From positions 42,741-106,740 of the forward strand of contig QNGE01000830.1 of NCBI GenBank assembly GCA_008508345.1: a stretch of DNA of 64,000 nucleotides, given 5' to 3'. Positions 14,141 through 23,700 of this stretch are shown here, one piece after another. A program made the position numbers and the translations under genes. The notes under the pieces were generated by a model, which did no database searches, was not told the origin of the DNA, and saw only the letters and a program-made list of their open reading frames with translations. How positions within the stretch are numbered: the stretch's first letter is position 1; each line of letters begins with the position of its first letter. This DNA comes from Paragonimus westermani. Its lineage: Eukaryota > Platyhelminthes > Trematoda > Plagiorchiida > Troglotrematidae.

Positions 14141-14926
14141 TTCACTATTACTATGAACTCTTTTTTAGTTTTATCCACTGTTCTCTTGGCACAGCTAATC
14201 TCGACATCTGAAAGCAAAGGTTCCATGAATAAAAACTTTATTGGTCTTGTGCTTACATCTTGTTGCACGTAATCTCATTTAGAGGATAAAATATGTGAAT
14301 CGGTGGTGGCTGTGAATTTGCTGTGTTCGGATGGCACTGACAGCTTGAACTCTTCAGCTTTCGTCTGGTAGTCTTTACGATTATTTATGGAAGCGAGGAA
14401 TCTTCTTCCCTTCACGTCTGAAAACTGGGCGCCCTCAGGAGCTCATCGGTGCAGAAAACTGTGCAATTTTTGGCTCTAACCGCTTCGTCCTGAAACAGTG
14501 TATTGAGCTGGAACTCAGACAGAATCCGCTGTGAAACACATTCCGGAAAATTATGGCTTTCCTAGGGTTTGCGCTTCGACGTATTCCCGGAGAGAAAACT
14601 GTTATTCTAGCACGAATCCGTGTTCTTCAAATATTTAATAATACATACAGGTATAAAATGTTGGAACACAATATATACAGTACTATAATACAGAGTATAC
14701 ATGCGGTACATACATATCGTGCACATATACACATTTATTTTATATAACTCACATTATATATATATAGTATTTACATGTATTATACGAACTCTTTATGGAA
14801 TATTCACATTGCTATATTATTATGTTTACACATGTGGATATGTCCTATATGCACAGATATTTTGAACATTATTTTACTATTTTATATAAATTATTATGTT
14901 CGAAGTATTTTTCCATTAGATACACA
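14141..14926. other. AT-rich spacer, no gene
   Basis: No coding signal is seen. From about 14630 to 14910 the sequence becomes strongly AT-rich, with many TATA/ATAT runs, a local contrast to the flanks. It ends exactly at the left terminal inverted repeat of the DNA transposon at 14927. Confidence 0.6.
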
Positions 14927-14937
14927 CCCAGCAAACA
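14927..14937 (+). repeat. Left terminal inverted repeat
   Basis: CCCAGCAAACA; the perfect reverse complement lies at 16712-16722. It is followed by subterminal GGAGTCGGCC-type repeats. Confidence 0.75.
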
Positions 14938-15374
14938 AACCGGAGTCGGCCCGGAGTCGGCCCGACGCTGGCCACGAGTCGGGCCGGAGTTGGCCTGCAC
15001 CACATGCCGGAGTCGGTACGACTCCGGCCTGGCCAGATAGGCAGTCGGCCAAAAATTTTGCGAGCTCCCCTTTTCCAGATAACACTACGTAAAAAGAAAC
15101 CGGCAACGATTTTCCCGCTTGGCCAACCCGGCCTACGCCTACCAACCTAACGACTGGAACCCCTGTATATAACGCGCCCAGGTTACCGTATCATAAACGT
15201 TGTAATTTAGCGGACCAAACGTTCTCATTCTCCGCGCAGACCGCGCCAAATGGAGAACACGCGTCGGTCGCCGCTGCATCGCAACAAGAGCAAGAACAAC
15301 AGTGTAGGAAACATATAAATATATTTTGTACATGATAGCTAACGCTTTTTGGTTCTCACTCGTCCAGGTCCACG

Positions 15375-16043
15375 NNNNNNNNNNNNNNNNNNNNNNNNNN
15401 NNNNNNNNNNNNNNNNNNNNNNNNNNNNNNNNNNNNNNNNNNNNNNNNNNNNNNNNNNNNNNNNNNNNNNNNNNNNNNNNNNNNNNNNNNNNNNNNNNNN
15501 NNNNNNNNNNNNNNNNNNNNNNNNNNNNNNNNNNNNNNNNNNNNNNNNNNNNNNNNNNNNNNNNNNNNNNNNNNNNNNNNNNNNNNNNNNNNNNNNNNNN
15601 NNNNNNNNNNNNNNNNNNNNNNNNNNNNNNNNNNNNNNNNNNNNNNNNNNNNNNNNNNNNNNNNNNNNNNNNNNNNNNNNNNNNNNNNNNNNNNNNNNNN
15701 NNNNNNNNNNNNNNNNNNNNNNNNNNNNNNNNNNNNNNNNNNNNNNNNNNNNNNNNNNNNNNNNNNNNNNNNNNNNNNNNNNNNNNNNNNNNNNNNNNNN
15801 NNNNNNNNNNNNNNNNNNNNNNNNNNNNNNNNNNNNNNNNNNNNNNNNNNNNNNNNNNNNNNNNNNNNNNNNNNNNNNNNNNNNNNNNNNNNNNNNNNNN
15901 NNNNNNNNNNNNNNNNNNNNNNNNNNNNNNNNNNNNNNNNNNNNNNNNNNNNNNNNNNNNNNNNNNNNNNNNNNNNNNNNNNNNNNNNNNNNNNNNNNNN
16001 NNNNNNNNNNNNNNNNNNNNNNNNNNNNNNNNNNNNNNNNNNN
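15375..16043. other. Assembly gap (669 N)
   Basis: Run of N inside the DNA transposon. All open frames crossing it are artefacts of the N run. Confidence 1.
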
Positions 16044-16282
16044 GAGCACTAGGTACGACAGCTGAACCACTTGCAGTAGGTTCGTTAGACATTTCTGCAG
16101 TAAAACATTGATAAGATATGCAATGTCTAACCTGTAGGCTGCACTAAGGTCGTCGGTCCCATGCTGTCTTCTTTAACCCAACACGATGCATACTTCTCAT
16201 CCAGCGCGCGCACCTTATCCCTTTCACGTCTGATACGCCTGTTAATAGTCCATCTGCTGTAAGATCCTTTCACTGCGCTCAT
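16044..16282 (-). CDS. 5' part of the DNA transposon's minus-strand gene (two exons, runs into gap)
   Basis: I choose the ATG at 16282-16280, since an upstream in-frame ATG at 16309 adds only nine hydrophobic residues. Exon 1 (16282-16132) encodes a strongly basic N-terminus (SRWTINRRIRRERDK) and ends at a CAG/gttaga donor. A 37-nt intron (16131-16095) with a pyrimidine-rich acceptor follows. Exon 2 starts at 16094 and continues in frame into the N run at 16043. Splicing joins the two frames as PTE-MSNEPT. The product is presumably the transposase or an accessory protein. The catalytic region would fall in the gap, so the function is not shown. A possible 3' exon on the far side of the gap (about 15140-15280, minus) has an acceptor-like CAG but is unproven. 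Confidence 0.45.
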
Positions 16283-16711
16283 TTTAACGGTAACAACTAG
16301 TGAAAACAATCCCCGCAGTTTACGAGTTATGAGTGTGAGTAAACGATCGCTAATAAGCTTACTTTAAGCAAGCGGATAACATGCAATACCAATAACATCG
16401 TTTACAAGAATTTTAACAAAACTGAATGTGTCGTCACAACACAACTGCGCTCACCGTGCACTATATGAAAAAAAAATGAGAACGCGCGTCTTTCGAGGCT
16501 ATCCATTAAAACAAACGTGCACAAAATGACGGTAGTCGAGATTTCAAACAATGATATGGTTACAACATGAGAATATGCTGGAGAATTTCTTAAAAATGCG
16601 TTTAACAATCTAAATTACCATGCCCATTATGACTCTTTATTCCATTCTCATCCGCTTACTGTGTGGCCGACTGCTGGCCAGATGTTGGCCAACACCTTGG
16701 AGTCGGCCATG

Positions 16712-16722
16712 TGTTTGCTGGG
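16712..16722 (-). repeat. Right terminal inverted repeat
   Basis: TGTTTGCTGGG; reverse complement of 14927-14937. It is preceded by GGCCGACT/TTGGCC subterminal motifs from about 16665. Confidence 0.75.
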
Positions 16723-17024
16723 CACTATTACATATCTAAAAGACGAATATTCGCGCTGAAGTGCCTGGGCTTTCTTTGGAACAACCTTGTGGTCCAGTCC
16801 ATGCGGCAGTCTCCATTACCCACATTCAGGACCAATGATTCATTCTGGCATATCTTAAGGCGGGATATTATACAAGTAACATGTACCCAATTCCACAATG
16901 AGATAGTGAAATCGCCGGTCTTAACCAAGTGACCTTGAATCTGATTCGTCACAATTTTCACCTCACCCCGCAGTTTGTACCTCTCCGCGGGCAGTAGTTT
17001 TTTTTGCTTCGTCACCAGCTGGTA
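16723..17024 (+). promoter_or_regulatory. PSMB7 upstream region with a splice acceptor 6 nt before the ATG
   Basis: Only 302 bp separate the transposon end from the PSMB7 start codon, so this interval must hold the core promoter or a 5' UTR intron. A T-rich tract followed by CACCAG ends at 17018, six bases before the ATG at 17025. It has the form of a 3' splice site. It may be a spliced-leader trans-splicing acceptor, as used by many flatworm mRNAs, or the end of a 5' UTR intron. No TATA box was identified. Confidence 0.45.
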
Positions 17025-17717
17025 ATGGCTACCGGTTTATTACAAGACCGCATTCCCGGTGGCTTTTCTTTTGAAAATTGCTACAGGTAGAACGATTTCC
17101 TATAAGACATACTTTCTAGAAATCAGAGACTTGAAAAATCGGGGCTAGCAATACCCAAAGCGACGAAAACCGGCACTACCATTTGCGGCGTTGTTTTCAA
17201 AGTACTTTTACTGTCGTTGCTCATCACGCGGTTTTAGGATGGTGTTGTATTAGGTGCCGATACAAGAGCTACCTCAGGGAATATCGTCGCTGAGAAGAAC
17301 TGTGAAAAAATACACTATATTTCGGACAATATCTAGTAACGCTCTCTTTTTTCGCATGTTTTCTCAGCTGTTGTGGTGCGGGAACCGCGGCTGACACAGG
17401 AATGACTACTAGAATGATATCGTCGAAAGTTGAGTTACATCGTTTGAATTCTGGTCGTCAACCTCGAGTAATACTCCCTCTTCGTTTACTGAAGGATTAT
17501 TTATTTGGGTACAGGGTAAGAACGTTTTAGGTGTTGTCTTTTCTTCTAGGGTTACGTTGGAGCGGCTCTTATACTTGGGGGTGTTGACTACAGTGGACCA
17601 CATCTGTACAGCGTTGCACCTCATGGATCGAGCGATAAACTGCCGTACGTTACAATGGGGAGTGGTAGCCTTGCTGCCATGTCCGTGCTTGAGTCACGCT
17701 TTCGGTTCGATATGGAT
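17025..17717 (+). CDS. PSMB7: PSMB7 exons 1-5, separated by 32-36-nt introns
   Basis: Introns are 17087-17119 (33 nt, gtagaa..ctag), 17202-17237 (36 nt, gtactt..ttag), 17336-17367 (32 nt, gtaacg..tcag) and 17516-17549 (34 nt, gtaaga..ctag). Phases are 2, 0, 2 and 0. Exons encode the propeptide, the catalytic Thr1/Asp17/Lys33 set, the S1-pocket segment and the [11 protein letters not shown] to FRFDMD half of the fold. The start ATG is the first in frame and gives the family's usual propeptide length of about 40 residues. Confidence 0.95.
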
Positions 17718-20700
17718 GTAAGTTGTATACTCCTCAAGTCGTCCATATGTTTTTTTGGTTCATTTTATGTTTGAGCTCGTGACTACGGACTGTGGTCTAA
17801 TAACTCAAAGTCGTGCATGTTTGACGCAGCTGCACTTACCCTCTCATCGCTTATTCTCTTACTGTCACACTTAGTCGAAATTGGCACAGTTTAGCCATTT
17901 TACACGCGATCACTAGGTTTCAGGTTGTGTTTACCTTCGGAGTGCTACGTAAGCATGATTTTATATTTAGTAATTGTGTCTGTCCACTAACGGCACGATA
18001 GTCGGCCTGAAATCCTGCTATCTCGGTTGCTTCTGTCTAGGTTTGTGCATCCTGCGGATTCAACTTGATCTAGTGTGTTACAGTGACTTGTACTACAGTA
18101 GCCGAAACCTTATACTGTGCACATCTCTTTAAAACACTCGACTGTTGAATTACACGACCAGCAACTGTGGAAGTCGATGAAGCCTTCTGTTTTCTGTGCT
18201 TCCTAAGCATGGTGTATTTAACAAGCTACATGAATTAGGGTCGCTGGCCGAAGCTTAGCGACACGGCTCAATGGCTTTTGTTCGGAGACTGCAGACCACA
18301 TTGCGTTTATTACTGTGTGCGTAGAAGGTCCACATCGCGGGCTAGCATCGAAATGACACAGTGTACTTGAAGGTGTACCGTTAAGTACCTTACGCCCGAG
18401 TTTAAGGTGTGTAGCAGAAAAGTTTCTCAGTTTACCTTTAAACATTATATACTTTGTCGCCCTCTAGAAATCATTGACTGTCCCGTGAACAACCACCACG
18501 CAAATCGTGAGCCTCCTGAATCTGTTGTCTTTGAATCCGATTGTTGATACTCTTGCCCGTGGTAAATCGACGGTTCTGTCTACATATTTCTCCTTAACCT
18601 CACGAGTTGTCCAGCCGTATAATTGTCGGGTACACACTCGATTGTCCTGGTGTGGACACCTTCGAAAACCAAACCCAGCCTTCCTCCTCACGATCAGGTT
18701 TGCTCTTATCAGGACAGCTAATTTTTGGTGTTAATCACATGTTTTTGATGAGGATGATGAGATCTCTTGCACTCAACACCCAGAAACTTTGTCTTTGAAT
18801 TATATTGTAATCTGCCAAGTGGTTCTAACGATTACCTCCCGTTTTCTTTGTTGGCATCCATTAAGCCGAACGCTGTAGGTTTCTTGTCTACCGGATATCG
18901 AGGAAACCGATGCCATAAAAACGGAGGTACGCATAGCTGTGTAATATAGGTGAACATGGCACTTTCTACAGCTGGTAGTATGTCCCTGTGTACGGCTAAA
19001 CGACGGATAATGAGCTTACACGCATAAACAGTCTGGATCTATACGCACAACTTATTGTGATGCAAGAGCCGGTTTTTCTCGTATGCGAAGCAGTTAAGCA
19101 TCGTGTATATTTCATGTCCCACACGAAATGGTCACATTAAGTGATAGACGTACCACGTCGATCACCGAGCCGGTACTCTGCTGGACGCTGAGACAGCTCT
19201 CTAACCCAAAGGAAGGTTTGCTAGTCGATTTTTAGGAGAATCCACCGAATTGATTCTCACCAAGTTATTGAACTGTCCCAGGCAAATGAATGGTTGTTCG
19301 ACCTACTTATATACCCGAACGTCAAAGAAACAATGAAGAGGTCCACTTATCCCCCCACCCGATATTCTCTGGGAGCTAGTTTTTGAAACATGCTTGCTTA
19401 CACGGATTATTCAACGTGCTGTGAATATCGTAGCCTCAGTAATGAATTGGAACGACTTGATCGCTTGTTCCACTCTAGTTGGAACTATCGAACTACTGGT
19501 CTGGGTGATTTTCTGTGCTCCATTAAGAGGTTAGTAAGAAAGGAACTGACGCTAGATTTTGTTCCTTAAATCCCAAATCAGTTAGTAAAGTTTCTGGTGC
19601 ATTGTAACGAGTAGACTAAGTGTGAGCAACGCTCACACGCAAGTCCTAAACGGGTTGTAATTAGTCGCTCCTCTGCCGCCTTCAATTTAATGATGCTTCT
19701 CAGTACTGCGATTCCCGAAACAAACAAAAGAACAAACAGTTCTCCCAACTTGATCCCGGGTGTACCCATCATAACTACCTTTTACTTCACTTTTTACTTT
19801 ATTTTTACAGTGTGCACTGTAGTAGTCAGGGCTCGTATTCTTTTCGACCTTACTACGGTTCCTCTACACGTTTTTTGGGCTACTTCCATCGTAGTGGGTC
19901 CCAGTGAAATGCACTAATTTTCATAGATATGGTCATTTGATGCGGAAGATGCATTAGGTTCTTGATATCCGATCACCATAGTTTGCTTTCGTTAAGTGAG
20001 CAGATTCCTCTGTGTGAATTTGAAGTCTGGCTTCTCGACCGTCAACAGATCTAGTGAAAGGGCATAATGTACGTCTCTTAGATCACGTCTCTCGTATACC
20101 AACAGAAAAAGTCCAAGTCCTAAGTGTGGACGGTGCGGTCAAATAAGGACGACTCACTTTACCCTGTTTACGAAATAATAACTCGTACGCGGGCTGACCC
20201 ATTACCACATTGTGTTGTGGAAATGCCTATGTTATTAATCTGGATTATGGAACTAGTAACTTTATCCCGCCAATTTTTTCGGTGTTTGTTGGTCAGCGGA
20301 ACCATTTCCGTAGAGTCGGTGAAACGCACAAATGCTGTGTAGGAACGAATTAGAGATGTAGATTAGATGAATAACCGTTACTTATAATGTCATATCGATG
20401 ACGTTTACCGAACCGCCCTTAGCAACATCAGATTGTCGTTCATTCAAGGAGAGTGGTTATTCTACCAGTACACTTACTAAAAGGTCTTTCAATCCTTACG
20501 TGATAAATCGAAGTAACAGTGTGTCCGGTTTCATGCAGGCTGGGCAGTGCGAATCACCCCGTCCGTTTCTTGTCTAAATATACAAATCGAATTTTTCATG
20601 ACTTTCTATTAAAACTTATCCTCTCACAATCACAGCAAATAATAGTTGCAATCGTGGAGCCGAAAGCTTATCCAAGAAATTCCTCTGGGATAACAAGTAT

Positions 20701-23700
20701 ATTTCCAACTTTGAGCATCACCCGTGGACATTTGGCTCGGGCTTCTATTTCTGACACGTTTGTACAGCGCCAAGTTGGTGGTAAAAAATACGTGCGAAAA
20801 GAACTTATGAACTGAATATAAATCCCTGCTGAAGAACCAATCTTGCTTGCTGTGGATGTCAGGGATCATCCGGACTGCACCCTTCTGGACGACCTGGCTC
20901 TTAGCCTTTCAATGTATTATTGTTTGACAACGCAGGTTCTGTCCACCAAGCATTCGCTTAACTGATTTGGCAACCCATGCAGTCATCAGTTAATGCATGT
21001 TTCCTATTTAATTATGCAGCAACAAGTTTACTTCCGTCAGTGTTCACTCGACAAACCACTTCACTGTTGAGGACAAGGTCCAACTACCAAATGCTCAGGG
21101 TACGCTTTGAGTATAGATTAAGGAGGCCTAGATGCTTCACCCTTCCTTACTCTAGTGCCCAGGTCTAGCTGTCACACAACGCCATGGTCTCGTTGGCGAG
21201 TAATTTAGTTTCCAATTATAAATGGTTGTTTTTCCAGATGTATTTTTTGAGGGTTCCGAAATCGGCGCTGGCCTTGTCCACATGAGCTCGCGGCGTGGAA
21301 ACGTATCCGTTGTCAAGCTGCCATCCGAATATCGGAAATCAGACCGATCGACCACGGTGCCGCCGTCGATCCCTGGCGTGAATGTAGCACTTCCATCTGA
21401 TGAGACCGAAGACTAGGGAGTGTCTTACCTATGTTTGTGTGCAATCGAAACTGCTGTAGCGTTCGTGAAAATCTTGTCTATTTGGTGCCTTTCATCATCG
21501 TATACAAATAACATACTGTCGTCCGCAAACAGCGTGCATGGTCTAATTGCGTAACATGCCTGCACCTTCGAAACGTTGGGTCGCTGACCGTACGGTATTG
21601 AACTTGAACATTATCTTGTAAGTTCTTAAGAGCAGCTGTCATTACTGCGGTCAGCTAACAAAGCTGCAAGCAAGACAGCTTTCTCATGTCAGCGGCCTTG
21701 TCGAACATGTTAAATCAATTTATATGGCTGCACCATATCATTGTTTTTCATACAAAATACTGAGCGGAGTTATAAACTTATTTGGAAAGCCCAACTTATC
21801 CAGTGCCGTCTGCATCCCTTCAGTGGACTCTGAGAATAGGGTGTACAGCGACTGGTTGTGCTCATGACAAGCGGCGAACCCCATGCCAACCGTACTGAAG
21901 CTGACTTGGAATCCACACCGTTGTTCAAGAACAGTGGCTTCCAAAAGACTGCCATTAAATCAGTTGACCAGCCTTCTTGCTAAAGCCTCCCCAACGCAGT
22001 TCAGCAGACTGATGCTCAAATAACTGCTTTGGTTTCTCTCCCAGGGTTTGTATATAAGTATACCTAGGACATCTTCAAGCTTTTGTGAGCTTTTTCGTTG
22101 TTCGCAGAGGAAACATACTAAGTAGAACAGTGCATGTTTTCACATGGGGGTTGCCACACTGTAAGCGTTTCTGTGACGGTCGTTCTGTTTTGGAGCGATG
22201 TAGTAGTTGCCGCATCCCCTCCAAATCCAGAGTAATATTAAAGAATTCATTAGCCGCCCACTGGAACACTTATTTCACAGACATCTGATCTATTTAGACC
22301 GACCGGTTCCAAGCACTGAAGTCCGCGCCAAATTCTCATGAGGTCCTTCGGTTACGTGCACGGCTCGCCGAAGTTTTTGTCTGCTGGTGCTTTTGTAGAT
22401 GACCTAAACACTGAGAATCGTTTTAAGCAAATGGTGGGTGTTTGTGTTGTTTTTGTAGGCCTCCATCAGCCTGCCTTATTTTTTTCTTCTAATCTTGTGC
22501 TTCTTCAAAGCCCAACGATGAGTTGAAAAGCTCCGTGGATTTCTGCTCTCTTTCCAGTGCTTGCGTCAGTCATCTGAACGACAAAAACGTTAATCCTCCG
22601 ATTTATCAGGTTGGGGTAGTGGCATCACAGTCATCCGGACGATTCTACCGCTGAATGCCGTCTTTGTCGTAATTTGTTCCTTTGTGTGCTGCTTCATATC
22701 CTCAAGGTTGACGAATGCGGGGACGCCATTAAGGCAATAGGATTGTGCACATTAGAAGGTCGTCTTTGCCATTGAATCCTCCAATTCCCAAGGTGGATGA
22801 TATTTTTGGCCCTGAAAAGTCTGTTCCGCACATCATTTAGCCCCACGCTCCTCATAACTGTCACTTTATATTATAACGTAAGCAGACATGTTACTGACCA
22901 CCTTGTGAATGCGTCCGACTGATAATGTTACTTTCATTGGACATGAACAAGGTGTCCGCGATAGACGAGTTCCGAATGGTACACAAACGGAGCAAGCAGC
23001 CACCGTTTTCATTTATTGCATCAGTACGGTGGGATCTGTTGACGTCATTCAAACTGGATTTACGCTCAGCTCCCCTTACTATCGCCCGGACGATACTGTC
23101 ACTTTGTAAACGGCGCCAAGCGGATTGTAGTGGGCAGCTGATTATTGGGCTGATTTTTTTAAATCGGTGTGACACAACTACACTATTGGCGCTAAAAAAA
23201 GTAACAGTCATCTCGATTAAGTTATAGACACATACAAGTGCTTCGACACTTGCTATCATGATCAGTGCGGTGTCTCTGTGAGGGAAATATCTTGCCTCGT
23301 TGTTTGCTGGATAACCGATCCATTAGGAGATATGATCGGCGCATGCTTCCCGGATCTTACATTGGTCCGTAAGTCGTGTGTTATTCGAATCCGTGGCATC
23401 CACCCCGCAGTGCATCCGTCATCAGTGTTATGCTGTTTCTGCTGCACGGTGATGTCTCAGTTCAGCAACGTATATGTCTGCCATGGAACTTATTTTGAAA
23501 GGGTTAAAGATATCAGTTACATTTTTTTTACCTACTGCCTCTACCGGGTCCCGCAATTAGGGCAACCCAGACTATTGTGCGCAGCAATCTCATTTGCTTC
23601 ATTTGATCTTACTTCCCGCACTTCTTTCGATTTGGGTTTCTACCATGGCGCCCAGACGAAGACAGCACAAAGTTCGGGGTCCTTAATGAAAGCCTCTAAC

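Larger units (their letters stand above)
14927..16722 (-). mobile_element. DNA transposon with CCCAGCAAACA terminal inverted repeats, superfamily unassigned
   Basis: The left end (14927-14937) reads CCCAGCAAACA and the right end (16712-16722) is its perfect reverse complement. Next to both ends are GC-rich clusters of a short GGCC-containing motif: GGAGTCGGCC and variants at about 14940-15055 on the left and 16665-16710 on the right. The interior carries a minus-strand gene with a 37-nt intron and is interrupted by 669 Ns. No long target-site duplication is visible: the flanks end and begin with CA, which may be a 2-bp duplication or chance. I cannot assign a superfamily. The right end lies 302 bp from the PSMB7 start codon. 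Confidence 0.7.

Noticed and set aside
15139..16111. Long open frames on both strands across 14927-16722
   Set aside because: They are long only because the run of N has no stops; only the parts outside 15375-16043 carry information.
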